This document shows, in pieces, positions 45,278-54,125 of a DNA stretch of 64,000 nucleotides. How positions within the stretch are numbered: position 1 is the stretch's first letter; every line of letters starts with the position of its first letter. A program made the translations under genes and the position numbers. Origin of the DNA: Arthrobacter sp. GMC3 (GTDB taxonomy: Bacteria > Actinomycetota > Actinomycetes > Actinomycetales > Micrococcaceae); contig NZ_PJIO01000011.1 in the NCBI RefSeq assembly GCF_002929305.1, positions 55,603 to 119,602 of the forward strand, written 5' to 3'. The notes under the pieces were generated by a model. It made no database searches, was not told where the DNA came from, and saw nothing but the letters and a program-made list of their open reading frames with translations.

Positions 45278-45994
45278 CTAGTGCTCCACGGTGGATTCAA
45301 ACACCCAGGGCAGCTTCGTCATCGTGATTCGGTGGCGGGCACCCGGAGTGGATGGCTGGGGGTGGCTTTCATCCCCACCCCACACGATGCCGTCCGGCGG
45401 AGCTGATGCGGGGCCGCCGCCGGTGTCCCGCGGCAAGAAGTGGCTTTCGTAGGAGAACGGCGTGAGTGCCGCGGCCTGGGTCAACGCCTCCTTGACCGTG
45501 CTGAACTTGCTCAGGTGGTACAGGGTGACCCAGGTGGGCGGCGCCAGAACCATGGTCCCTGCACCATGCCGAGCCAGGGCTTCGGCGGGAGCCAGCCAGG
45601 AGTAGTCGTCGTGTTCACCGGGGTTCAGAACCACCGCCCCGGAAGGAGCTTCAGCGATCAAAAACCAGGTGCGGAAGCGGCGGGGAAGCCGCTGCATGGG
45701 CGTCCACAGGGAGAGCTGAACCAGGTCTAAGAGATCCAGTCGCAGGCCGGTTTCCTCGGCCACCTCCCTCAGTCCGGCAGCCTGCGCCGCCGCAACTTCA
45801 TCCAGCGCAGCACCGTCAGGTTCCACTCGGTCCGCTTCGTCAACCTTGCCACCTGGAAAAACCCAGGCGCCAGCAAATGCGCTGCTCGCACCCGGCCGCT
45901 CAAGCATCAACACTTCTAGCCCGGCCGCACCATCGCGCAGCAGAACCACCGTACAGGCATCTTCCAAAGGGGCCAGTGGCCCGTCATTTCCCAT
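45278..45994 (-). CDS. Nudix hydrolase
   Basis: A 238-residue protein. The Nudix box is spread as VFPGGKVDEADRVEPDG and AAGLREVAEETGLRLDLLD, with the key REVAEETG. The insert between the two halves resembles the NUDT19-like group. It hydrolyses nucleoside diphosphate-linked substrates, perhaps CoA or ADP-sugars. AAGGT precedes the ATG. It is divergent from the TetR gene, with about 75 bases between starts. Confidence 0.92.
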   Translation of the reverse strand: MGNDGPLAPLEDACTVVLLRDGAAGLEVLMLERPGASSAFAGAWVFPGGKVDEADRVEPDGAALDEVAAAQAAGLREVAEETGLRLDLLDLVQLSLWTPMQRLPRRFRTWFLIAEAPSGAVVLNPGEHDDYSWLAPAEALARHGAGTMVLAPPTWVTLYHLSKFSTVKEALTQAAALTPFSYESHFLPRDTGGGPASAPPDGIVWGGDESHPQPSTPGARHRITMTKLPWVFESTVEH

Positions 45995-46040
45995 GGGCTT
46001 ACCTTAGTCTCGGAGGCGTTGAATAATGACCATTGCCCCA

Positions 46041-46060
46041 GACTATACATGCGAGTAGTC
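46041..46060. promoter_or_regulatory. Candidate TetR operator
   Basis: GACTATACATGCGAGTAGTC has 5-base inverted arms (GACTA/TAGTC) 9-28 bases before the TetR ATG. CTATACATG also recurs as a direct repeat at 46043 and 46063, 20 bases apart, the second copy including the start codon. This fits autoregulation, with only moderate symmetry. Confidence 0.4.
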
Positions 46061-46068
46061 TCCTATAC

Positions 46069-46737
46069 ATGAGTGCAGTACAAGAAGATCTGACAGCTCG
46101 GGCACGGTTGCGGGATGCCGCAATTGAAGGCTTCGCCGCCGGAGGGTTTGATGAATCCCTGCGGGCCATTGCGGCACGGGCGGGCGTTAGCGCTGGCCTG
46201 GTCCGCCACCATTTCGGGTCCAAAGAATTGCTCCGCGCCGAATGTGATGCCACGGTTCTTGACCGGTACCGAACGCTTAAGACGGACAGCCTAAAAACCG
46301 AACCGGCAGCCCTCTTCGCCCAGTTCCCGTCGTCCCGGGAGTCCGGAATCCTTCTCGTCTACATTCTGCGCAGCGTCCGTGATGGCGGTTCCGCCGGGCG
46401 ATTGTTCCTCGAGCGCATGGTGGAGGAAGCGCTCGTCTTTACCAAGGGCGCGGTGACCAGCGGGCTGGTGGTGCCCAGTCGTGATGAGGATGCCCGCGTT
46501 CGCCTCTTGATCCACCAGGCTATTGGCGGTCTTATTGTGTACTTTGCCATGCGGCCAGATACACCCCTTGACGATTTCGTCTCCGTTATGGAGCAGTTCT
46601 ACGCGGAGACCATGCTGCCCACCTTGGAGATCTACACGGAGGGCATCTTTACCGACCGCACCTATCTCGAGACCTACCTCGCCTATATTGCCGAAACAAG
46701 CAGCACTCCCGCGGATCTTGCGCGCAAAGCACCGTAA
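46069..46737 (+). CDS. TetR family repressor of an ABC exporter
   Basis: About 222 residues from ATG at 46069 (MSAVQEDLTARARLRDAAIE). The TetR helix-turn-helix is ESLRAIAARAGVSAGLVRHHFGSKELLRAECD. The C-terminal domain is all-helical, as expected for a ligand-binding and dimer domain. It is followed after 16 bases by the ABC ATPase and permease, so it probably controls their expression as a drug sensor. A TTG at 46033 is possible but lies upstream of the likely operator. Confidence 0.93.
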   Translation: MSAVQEDLTARARLRDAAIEGFAAGGFDESLRAIAARAGVSAGLVRHHFGSKELLRAECDATVLDRYRTLKTDSLKTEPAALFAQFPSSRESGILLVYILRSVRDGGSAGRLFLERMVEEALVFTKGAVTSGLVVPSRDEDARVRLLIHQAIGGLIVYFAMRPDTPLDDFVSVMEQFYAETMLPTLEIYTEGIFTDRTYLETYLAYIAETSSTPADLARKAP

Positions 46738-46753
46738 CGGTTAGGAAGAAATC

Positions 46754-47692
46754 ATGTCCACAAATGTTGCCGCCATTGAAGTCCTCGGGCTGCGCAAGCA
46801 GTTCGGACAGACCACCGCCCTCGACGGCCTTGACCTGGTGGTTGAGCAAGGAATCGTTGCAGGATTCCTGGGCCCGAACGGGTCCGGCAAATCAACCACC
46901 ATCCGCATACTTCTGGGCCTGCTGCGGTCCGGTGGGGGAACCGCACGCTTGCTGGGAGGGGATCCGTGGCGCGACGCCGTGGACCTGCACCGGCGCATCG
47001 CCTACGTGCCAGGGGACGTGAGCCTGTGGCCCAACCTGACCGGAGGGCAGGCCATAGACATCCTTTCCCGGTTGCGTGGCGGCGTGGACACGGCCAAGCG
47101 CGACGCCCTGCTGGCCAGATTCGATCTGGACCCCACGAAGAAGGCTCGCAGCTATTCCAAGGGAAACCGGCAAAAAGTGGCACTTGTCGCGGGCCTTGCC
47201 TCCGACGCCGAACTCCTGATCCTCGACGAGCCGACGTCGGGCCTGGACCCTCTCATGGAGGAGGTCTTCACCGAGTGCATTCGCGAGGTGAAGGCCCAAG
47301 GTCGCAGCGTGCTGCTCTCCAGTCACATCTTTGCCGAGGTGGAAAAGCTATGCGACACGGTGACGATCATCCGCGATGGCAAGACCGTTGAGGCCGGGCG
47401 GCTGGAGGAGTTGCGCCACCTGCACCGCACCATGGTCTCCGTGGTGCTGGATCGCGACGCGTCCGTGCTGGCCGCAGTCACCGGCGTGAACGACCTCGTC
47501 ACGGACGGCAACAAGGCCACCTTCACTGTTGGCGAGGCCGAACTTGGCGGTGTGCTGGCTGCCATCGCCGCTTACTCCCCCCATTCCTTGATTTCCAGCC
47601 CGCCGTCACTGGAGGACCTGTTCCTTCGCCACTACGGCGGCGTTGGCAAGTTCGCCGAAACCACAGTGGGGCAGAAGGCGGGTGCGCGATGA
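46754..47692 (+). CDS. ABC transporter ATP-binding protein (antibiotic/polyketide exporter type)
   Basis: A 312-residue ATPase. Walker A is GFLGPNGSGKSTTIR, the signature is SYSKGNRQKVALVAGL (LSGGQ replaced by YSKGNRQ, common in DrrA-like exporters), Walker B is LLILDEPTSGLDPL and the H-loop is VLLSSHIFAEVEKL. GGAAG precedes the ATG. It overlaps the permease gene by 4 bases (ATGA). With it and the TetR gene it forms a regulated efflux operon. Confidence 0.95.
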   Translation: MSTNVAAIEVLGLRKQFGQTTALDGLDLVVEQGIVAGFLGPNGSGKSTTIRILLGLLRSGGGTARLLGGDPWRDAVDLHRRIAYVPGDVSLWPNLTGGQAIDILSRLRGGVDTAKRDALLARFDLDPTKKARSYSKGNRQKVALVAGLASDAELLILDEPTSGLDPLMEEVFTECIREVKAQGRSVLLSSHIFAEVEKLCDTVTIIRDGKTVEAGRLEELRHLHRTMVSVVLDRDASVLAAVTGVNDLVTDGNKATFTVGEAELGGVLAAIAAYSPHSLISSPPSLEDLFLRHYGGVGKFAETTVGQKAGAR

Positions 47693-49329
47693 GCATCGCA
47701 ACAGCCCACACCCATGCCGTGGCACTCCCTGCGAGCCGTTCCGGGACCCTGACCGGTTTCTGGGCCAGCGTACGGTTCATTGTGCGACGCAACTGGATCC
47801 GGCTGATTGTGTGGGCGGTGGTGCTGGCGGCCATGATCCCGGTGGTTTACAACTCCCAGCAAGAAGCCTTCCCAACCCAGGCGGCCCGAGACGCCTACGC
47901 CCAGGTGGCTAACACCCCGGCGGTCGCGGCCATGACCGGATTGCCGTACGCAGCCGGTTCACTGGGCGGCATCCTGGTTATCAAAATTTGGATGACACTG
48001 GCAATCGCCTTGGCTTTCGCCTCCATCTTTCTGGTTACCCGCAATGGCCGGGCCGATGAGGAGGCTGGACGGACAGAGATGCTGCGCTCCTCGGCGTTGG
48101 GTCGGCATGCGTTCAGCCTGGCCAACTATGCCGTGGTGGGCGGCTTGAGCGTTGTCGCTGGCGCTCTCATCTCGTTGCTGTGCCTGGCGGAGAAGCTGCC
48201 CACGGCCGGCTCGCTGGTCATGGGCGCCTCGATCGCCGGGGCCGGGTTGGCGTTCGTGGGTGTGTCCGCGATCTGCGGACAGCTCAGCGCGACAAGCCGC
48301 GGCGCCAATACGCTCGGCGTCGCCATATTGGCCGTGTTCTATTTCATCCGGGCCGCCGCAGACCTTCAGGCCAAGGGGGCACAGGTTAGCGCCATCAGCT
48401 GGTTCTCCCCGATCGGCTGGGCCCAGAACATGCGGCCCTTCGGGCAGGACACCTGGTGGCCGTTGCTGGCGCTCTTGGCACTGGCGATTGCCGGTTGCGC
48501 CGTGGCGCTGCGCATTGAAACACACCGGGATATGGGCATGGGCATCTTGCCCGAACGGAGGGGTTCCGCGCGGGCAAGCGAGTTTCTGACGCACCCCGTA
48601 GGGCTGGTTCTGCGACTCCAGCGAGCTCCGCTGATCAGTTGGATGCTTGGCGCCGTCGTGGCAGGGTTGTTCTTTGGCGGCGTGGCACAGGCCATGACGA
48701 CGGCCCTGGAACCGTCGAGCGCCTTCGCCAAGGCTTTTGCCGGAGACTCCTCCAACATGCTCGACGGTATCCTTGGAATCTTCGTGCTGTTTACAGCCCT
48801 GCTGGCCGGGGCCTTCGCGGTGCAATGCGTTACCGGGGCCCGCACCGAGGAGGCAGAAGGCAGGCTTGAGTCGCAACTAGCCGGGGCATTGTCACGGTCC
48901 AGGTGGCTGTGGGCACACGTTCTGGTGGCTGCCGTGGGATCCGCATTGATGCTGCTGCTGGGCGGCTACCTTACGGGGGTGGCTTCCAACGGTGCGGCCA
49001 CGGGTTCGCAACTGGCCGGGGCGGCGTTCGCGTATTGGCCGGCCGTGTTGCTCATGCTGGGTGTGCCGCTCTTCCTGCAGGGTTTCCTGCCACGCCTGAG
49101 TACCAGCCTGGCGTGGGCCATTTACGGGATCTCCGTGGTGATCGCCATGTTTGGCGGGCTGTTTTCACTCTCCGAATCCGTCATCAGTGCCACGCCGTTT
49201 GGCGCCGTCCCCCGGCTGATGACGGAAAACTTCACGGTTCTGCCCCTTCTGGTGCTGTCCGTCATCGCGGTGGCCCTGGCAGTGCTGGGATTTTGGCGTT
49301 TCAGCAACCGCGATATCACCCCGGCGTAA
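47689..49329 (+). CDS. ABC transporter permease (polyketide/antibiotic exporter)
   Basis: A 546-residue membrane protein with about 12 hydrophobic spans in two halves, typical of the fused permease of actinobacterial antibiotic exporters. Visible marks are FVTRNGRADEEAGRTEMLRS in the first half and VTGARTEEAEGRLESQLAGALSR in the matching place of the second. The duplicated RxxEExGRxE motif supports an internal repeat. It overlaps the ATPase gene, so both are co-translated. Confidence 0.93.
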   Translation: MSIATAHTHAVALPASRSGTLTGFWASVRFIVRRNWIRLIVWAVVLAAMIPVVYNSQQEAFPTQAARDAYAQVANTPAVAAMTGLPYAAGSLGGILVIKIWMTLAIALAFASIFLVTRNGRADEEAGRTEMLRSSALGRHAFSLANYAVVGGLSVVAGALISLLCLAEKLPTAGSLVMGASIAGAGLAFVGVSAICGQLSATSRGANTLGVAILAVFYFIRAAADLQAKGAQVSAISWFSPIGWAQNMRPFGQDTWWPLLALLALAIAGCAVALRIETHRDMGMGILPERRGSARASEFLTHPVGLVLRLQRAPLISWMLGAVVAGLFFGGVAQAMTTALEPSSAFAKAFAGDSSNMLDGILGIFVLFTALLAGAFAVQCVTGARTEEAEGRLESQLAGALSRSRWLWAHVLVAAVGSALMLLLGGYLTGVASNGAATGSQLAGAAFAYWPAVLLMLGVPLFLQGFLPRLSTSLAWAIYGISVVIAMFGGLFSLSESVISATPFGAVPRLMTENFTVLPLLVLSVIAVALAVLGFWRFSNRDITPA

Positions 49330-49359
49330 CCAGGTCCTCCACGCCCTCATGGCCTGCGC

Positions 49360-51222
49360 CTAGAGCCGGAACCCCGCAGTCAGCTTTTCGCCATCAGGTG
49401 CTGTGATGCTCAGCGTGAGCAGGCCCTCCGTCTCGACTAATTCGGGGCAAAGTTGCGCGCCGACTACGGCCTGCGCCACGGCGGGGTCTCCCGAAAGGAC
49501 CACCAGGGACGCCGTCACGCTACGATTCCCGCTGTGGACGCCCCTAAGCCAGGGCGTCAGGGTATCCTCGGCCATGGGGTTGGTGCCTGAGGAAGGCTCC
49601 GCACCACTCTCCTCGTAGCCAAGAACGGGAAGCAGCCAGCTGGACACTGGCTTTTCACAGGCATCCGTCCCGACGGCGTAGCCGCCTTCTCTAAGAATGG
49701 CTGTCGTCCCCGTCTGCGACTCCACCACATGAACGCGGAGTTCCCACGGTCCCCTGACGGCGGTTGCCGAGGTGATGGTCCACGACGAATCTGATTCGCT
49801 ATCGTCATCGCCCCACACGGGCCGGTGGGCACTGACTAGAGTGTCCGGCGTCGTACTGGTCCGCCGGTGAATGACGGTGCGGCGGGACGGTTCGCCGTGG
49901 GCATCGATCACGGCGATGTGATTATCCAAGGGTGCCCGGAAATCGGGAGCCGTGTGGCTGGAAAAGGCGAAGCGTGAGTAGTGCGGGTCATCCCCGGTCG
50001 AAATGCCCGGCTGATTGTCGCTCCCGTGGTTGGCGAGCCGGACAACGCCGTCGGCTTTAGTTGTGGAAAGCACAAAGCCCGGAGCGGCCAGGACGCCGGT
50101 AAAGTCGGAGATTTCCACCGGCGCGGGCGATTCCTGCGCTGTCCAGACCGGATGATCTGCAGGCAGCAACAGGCCAAGAAACCCCTTGGACGTCCAGTAG
50201 GGAGACGCGGGGCCGGAGTAGCTTTGAACCATGGGCCCGAACGCGCCAAACCAACCGCCGTGCAGCAGGCCATTCTCGTCAAAGGCGCCGCCGTCGTTAA
50301 AGTAGCGCAACGCCCCACTGGCCAAACGCCTGCTCACACCAGGCTCCACAGGTGTTACGCCGAGCATCTCCCCTAGCCAAAGGGGCGCCGTGGCGCCGAA
50401 GCGATACATCAGCGAGCGTCCTTGGAACACGGGCGCACCATTGGTGCCGAAGAAGCGCACGTAGCGTTCAAGGTAGCTACGCAGACGGTCCCGGTAAAGT
50501 TCCAGTTTCAAGGCGGCCAGCTCGGGCACGCGGTCCTTGGCCATCATGGTCCAGAGCACCGGATACAGCTGCATGGCCCAGCCGGAGTAGTAGTCAAAGC
50601 GTTGGCCATCACCGTCGGTGTACCAACCATCGCCCACGTACCAATCCTCCAGTCGGGCCAAGCCATTGGTGATGTCTTCTTCTTCGAACGACCGCCCCGT
50701 GGAGGCAATAAATTCCTGCACCATTACCTTGAACATGACCCAGTTGTTATCTGGAATAACCACACCCACGGAGGCGCTCAACCACGCGATGACGTTATCC
50801 TGCTCTTGCAGTGTCAGCGTGTCCCAGAGCCAGACGCGGCTCAGATGCAAACCAAGAACCAACGACGCCGCCTCCACCAATGCCTGCCGCGTCACATCAA
50901 TGCGTGGCCAGGGTTGGGCGGAGCCGGGATCAGTTCCGGCAATGAGGCCGCTGCGGTAGAACGTCAGATGCCCGTGCGGATCGTGGCCCTTCTCGCCAGC
51001 AACCCGGAACGCGGCAAGAATGAAGGTCCGGGCAAAGCCCTCCAACCCGTCCGAAATGGGCCCCGACCAACTGGCGGTACCGGGCAGATTGATAAACGCA
51101 TGATCCGGTGAGGCAAACGGCCGCACGGCCCGCAACTGGGCATCGGCGGCATGCAGCCAATGGTCTCGGGTGTAGCCAGTAATGGGGCTAAGCTCCCTGT
51201 TGTCATCGGGCATGGCGACCAT
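49360..51222 (-). CDS. DUF2264 domain protein (putative carbohydrate-active)
   Basis: A 620-residue cytoplasmic protein without signal peptide. The DUF2264 domain covers about residues 15-380, with ISDGLEGFARTFILAAF, NNWVMFKVMVQEFIAS, DGWYTDGDGQRFDYYSGWAMQ and the SYSGPASPYWTSKGF stretch. An all-beta region fills the rest. The aromatic-rich (alpha/alpha)6-type layout suggests a glycan-degrading or -binding role, which is unproven. AAGGAG lies 5 bases before the ATG at 51222. Confidence 0.9.
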   Translation of the reverse strand: MVAMPDDNRELSPITGYTRDHWLHAADAQLRAVRPFASPDHAFINLPGTASWSGPISDGLEGFARTFILAAFRVAGEKGHDPHGHLTFYRSGLIAGTDPGSAQPWPRIDVTRQALVEAASLVLGLHLSRVWLWDTLTLQEQDNVIAWLSASVGVVIPDNNWVMFKVMVQEFIASTGRSFEEEDITNGLARLEDWYVGDGWYTDGDGQRFDYYSGWAMQLYPVLWTMMAKDRVPELAALKLELYRDRLRSYLERYVRFFGTNGAPVFQGRSLMYRFGATAPLWLGEMLGVTPVEPGVSRRLASGALRYFNDGGAFDENGLLHGGWFGAFGPMVQSYSGPASPYWTSKGFLGLLLPADHPVWTAQESPAPVEISDFTGVLAAPGFVLSTTKADGVVRLANHGSDNQPGISTGDDPHYSRFAFSSHTAPDFRAPLDNHIAVIDAHGEPSRRTVIHRRTSTTPDTLVSAHRPVWGDDDSESDSSWTITSATAVRGPWELRVHVVESQTGTTAILREGGYAVGTDACEKPVSSWLLPVLGYEESGAEPSSGTNPMAEDTLTPWLRGVHSGNRSVTASLVVLSGDPAVAQAVVGAQLCPELVETEGLLTLSITAPDGEKLTAGFRL

Positions 51223-51433
51223 GGCTGCTCCTTCGCGTCTGAAATTCCTCTCCCCGCACTCTACCGGGAAAGCCCTTTCCCGGTAGAGTGCGGGGAGATA
51301 CTCAAGCTTTTGTTACCCAGTACCTTCGCATCTGATGGTCACGTGTCGGCGTGTTCTGGCAAGTCCCTATTGCCAAAGAAAAAGTTCAGCACTTTCTGCA
51401 CCAAACGCCAGCCCGCGGTGCCAAGATTGAGCC
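51223..51433. other. Divergent intergenic region with a palindrome
   Basis: About 211 bases between the DUF2264 start and the dienelactone hydrolase start. It holds the 48-base palindrome at 51250-51297. I cannot place promoters with confidence. Confidence 0.5.
51250..51297. repeat. 48-base palindrome with perfect 23-bp arms
   Basis: Arms at 51250-51272 and 51275-51297 are perfect complements over 23 bases with a 2-base loop. It lies in a divergent intergenic region rather than between convergent genes, so a plain terminator role is less natural. CCCGGTAG in one arm is shared with the palindrome at 31636-31690. Confidence 0.85.
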
Positions 51434-52195
51434 ATGGGAAACAGTATCGACTTCACCGCTGCGGGACAGTCTTTTCGGGCGTACAGGGCAGAACCAGTGG
51501 GGCCCGCACGCGGGGCCGTTGTGGTGATCCACGAAATTTGGGGGCTCACCGATCACATCAAGGACGTGACGGACAGGTTCGCGGCGGCCGGCTACCTTGC
51601 GGTGGCCCCGGATCTGATGGACCTAGCCGGACTGGATGCCGCCCTACTTGCCGAACTCGGGGCAGACCGCTCCGATCCTGCGAAACTCGCCGCTGCCCAG
51701 CCGAAAATCAGGGAGGCCACAGCCCCCCTGCGCTCCCCGGAGAAAGCTGTGGCGATCCAAGCCGGTGCCGCCGCGGTGTTCGACTATCTTCACGCAACCG
51801 CCGAAGGGGCCGGAAGAACCGCCGTCGTTGGGTATTGCTTCGGTGGAACCTATTCGTTTGCCCTGGCGGTCTCGGAGCCGCGACTGGCAGGGGCCGTGCC
51901 TTTTTATGGCCATGCGAACTACACGGCTGCGGAGCTGGCTGACATCACGTGCCCGGTTCTTGCCTTCTACGGCGAGGATGACCATCCCCTGACGGACGGT
52001 CTGCCGGAGTTGATCGCGCGCATGAAGGAAGCCAAAGTGGACTTCAAATACACTGTTTTTTCTGGTGCCGGCCACGCTTTCTTCAACGACACCAACCCGC
52101 AGACGTACCGGGTCGAATCGGCCGCGATTGCATGGCAGGAGACACTGGAGTTCCTAGCCAAGCACCTGAATTACCCCGGCCGTCTGGCCAGCTGA
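51434..52195 (+). CDS. Dienelactone hydrolase family protein
   Basis: A 253-residue alpha/beta hydrolase. The Cys-Asp-His triad is Cys135 in VVGYCFGGTYSF, Asp182 in FYGEDDHPL and His214 in GAGHAFFND. Glu34 in IHEIWGL is the conserved glutamate of the family. These enzymes open dienelactone or other lactones and esters; the substrate here is open. It ends convergent to the small DivIVA-motif gene, 6 bases apart. Confidence 0.93.
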   Translation: MGNSIDFTAAGQSFRAYRAEPVGPARGAVVVIHEIWGLTDHIKDVTDRFAAAGYLAVAPDLMDLAGLDAALLAELGADRSDPAKLAAAQPKIREATAPLRSPEKAVAIQAGAAAVFDYLHATAEGAGRTAVVGYCFGGTYSFALAVSEPRLAGAVPFYGHANYTAAELADITCPVLAFYGEDDHPLTDGLPELIARMKEAKVDFKYTVFSGAGHAFFNDTNPQTYRVESAAIAWQETLEFLAKHLNYPGRLAS

Positions 52196-52201
52196 CGCCC
52201 T

Positions 52202-52477
52202 TTAGGGACGCTGGCCGGTCTCGTAACTGTTCAAAGTCGCTGCCAGCAGATCAAGAAAATCATCCACCTGGTCTTGGACGTATCCCTCACGGAACTTCGT
52301 CGAGGAGATGCGGGCATCGACCACGGCCTTCGCGGTCAGTTCGCCCGCCCTGCCCGCTTCCCAGTTCTGCAAAGTCGTTCGGGCCTTCTCCATAAGCGCG
52401 TCCACGTCCGCCATGGCGTAGCCCTCACGGAACTTCGTGGCTTCAAAGCGAGTCTTTGCAATTTCTGAACTGTGCAT
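52202..52477 (-). CDS. Small protein with two DivIVA-type motifs
   Basis: A 91-residue protein (MHSSEIAKTRFEATKFREGY). The DivI1A motif appears twice: TRFEATKFREGYAMADVDALM (about residues 9-29) and TKFREGYVQDQVDDFLDLL (about 60-78). Each matches the N-terminal FxxxFRGYDxxEVDxFL region of DivIVA, but no coiled coil follows. Full DivIVA/Wag31 is much longer and organises the cell pole. This short form may bind membranes or act as a partner. AAGG is 7 bases upstream of the ATG. Confidence 0.82.
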   Translation of the reverse strand: MHSSEIAKTRFEATKFREGYAMADVDALMEKARTTLQNWEAGRAGELTAKAVVDARISSTKFREGYVQDQVDDFLDLLAATLNSYETGQRP

Positions 52478-52675
52478 GTTTCTGCCTTAGCTTCCGGAGA
52501 CGAGCTGGCGCTGTCCGCGATTGACCATCCTAGGGTCAACACTAGTCCGGGGCGGCGCACATGCAGGTTTTTCACCCACGCCCCACCCTTCCAAAATGGA
52601 ACCGCCAGAAACTTTGAGATACCGTCGATGATGGGTGCCCTGGTGCCGGACACTCCTCAAGGGAAAGGGCAAGCT

Positions 52676-53110
52676 GTGCGATTGGGTGCAACCGTGCTGC
52701 GTGGTTTGTCCCGTTCATTGATCCTTGGTGCCAGCGTATTTGGCCTGTTGGCGGTCTTGCTCATCACTTCGACGGCGAGTCCGGCTATCTTCTCTGGCCA
52801 CCACATGAACGCAGGGATGGAACCATCCTCCGCGGTTTCCAGCGATATCCCTGACGCTTTCGAGGCGCCCGCGGCGGCTCTTCAACCCGATGTTTGCGTT
52901 TGCAACCCCCTTTGCACGGCCACCCATGATGTGGACGCCCTGCAAAACCTTTCTGTTCCGGCCCCCGGTTCCCCCGGCCAGATCAAATCCAGCCAGCACG
53001 ACGCCGGTACCCCGCGGCCTGGACCGGCACGGGCCGGGCCCGCCTCTGGCGATCGCACCTTCTACCCAAGGTGCTCCTCCCTAACCCAGCTCTCCATCAG
53101 CCGCATTTAG
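52676..53110 (+). CDS. Small membrane or secreted protein (DUF6153-like)
   Basis: About 144 residues from GTG at 52676, with AAAGGG 6 bases upstream. The frame is open to 52472 but has no signal there. A membrane span or signal (SLILGASVFGLLAVLLITSTA) is followed by SGHHMNAGM, then a Cys-rich DVCVCNPLCTATHDVD and a Pro/Ser-rich tail. The His/Met and Cys motifs resemble DUF6153 proteins next to BNR lipoproteins, suggesting metal handling. The assignment is tentative. Confidence 0.5.
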   Translation: MRLGATVLRGLSRSLILGASVFGLLAVLLITSTASPAIFSGHHMNAGMEPSSAVSSDIPDAFEAPAAALQPDVCVCNPLCTATHDVDALQNLSVPAPGSPGQIKSSQHDAGTPRPGPARAGPASGDRTFYPRCSSLTQLSISRI

Positions 53111-53192
53111 ACGGATGGGTGTTTCACGCACCCACTTTCTATCCCGGACCGGTCCACCGACCGGCCTCACTGCTGACCTTTTTGGAGTTGTC

Positions 53193-54089
53193 ATGACCTT
53201 TCGCACGCCCTTTTCCACCGCCACTTTCACCGCACGCCGAGCCTGCGCAGCCGCACTGGCTGCTACCGCACTAGCGTTGTCAGGATGCGCGTCACCTGCG
53301 CCGGAATCGGCCTCAACGTCCTCAGGGGCAACAGCGGAATCCCCCTACTCACATGTGCACGGAATATCGGTTGACCCGGGCACCAAAACCATTCTGATCG
53401 CCACCCATGACGGCCTGTACGACGTCACCGCTCAGACGCCCGTCAAGCTCAGTGAAACCATCGACCTGATGGGTTTCTCTACCAAAGGCTCGGTCCTGTA
53501 CGGTTCCGGCCACCCCGGAAAGGGCTCAACGTTGCCCGAACCCGTGGGGCTGATCAAGTCCGTCGACAACGGAAAAAGTTGGGAGCAGTTGTCCCGTCAA
53601 GGAGAGTCCGACTTCCACGCGTTGACCACCACGGCGTCCGGCTTGGTGGGCTTTGAAGGAAAATTGCTCACCACTTCCGACGGCGTCACCTGGCAAGAGG
53701 TGGGCACCCAGTTCCAGCCAGCCGTGCTCGCGGGCACTCCCACCAGCGACGTCGTACTGGCAACCACCCAGCAGGGCCTACTGCGCTCCACAGACTCGGG
53801 TAAGAGCTGGAGCCCTGTCCCCCAGGCGCCGTTGATGCAGTTCATCAGCTTTGCCGGGGCGGGTGAGAACATGGCCACCACCATGGCAGGCATCGCCCCC
53901 GACGGCGCCGTCTACGTTTCCGCCGACGCCGGCCTCAGCTGGGCCAAGACGGGCGCCATCAGCGGCGAGGTGGAAACCATCACGGCTCTGGAAACCTCAC
54001 CGGGCAAGCCGACCATCTGGGTTGCAACAACGGCCGGCGTGGTGGTTTCCACGGATTCTGGTGCCACCTTCACCCCAGCCTCCCGCTAG
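53193..54089 (+). CDS. F510_1955-type glycosylhydrolase-like BNR lipoprotein
   Basis: About 298 residues from ATG at 53193 (MTFRTPFSTATFTARRACAA), with GGAG 5 bases upstream. The lipobox LALSGC puts the lipid on Cys32. SPYSHVHGISVDPGTKTILIATHDGLY opens the domain. Several BNR/Asp-box-like units follow: SVDNGKSWEQLS, STDSGKSWSPVP, SADAGLSWAKTG and STDSGATFTPAS. They imply a beta-propeller outside the cell. Despite the family name a sugar substrate is not proven. Confidence 0.88.
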   Translation: MTFRTPFSTATFTARRACAAALAATALALSGCASPAPESASTSSGATAESPYSHVHGISVDPGTKTILIATHDGLYDVTAQTPVKLSETIDLMGFSTKGSVLYGSGHPGKGSTLPEPVGLIKSVDNGKSWEQLSRQGESDFHALTTTASGLVGFEGKLLTTSDGVTWQEVGTQFQPAVLAGTPTSDVVLATTQQGLLRSTDSGKSWSPVPQAPLMQFISFAGAGENMATTMAGIAPDGAVYVSADAGLSWAKTGAISGEVETITALETSPGKPTIWVATTAGVVVSTDSGATFTPASR

Positions 54090-54125
54090 ATACTCCCCCA
54101 CCCGTCGCGGCGGGCCGCTCGGAAC

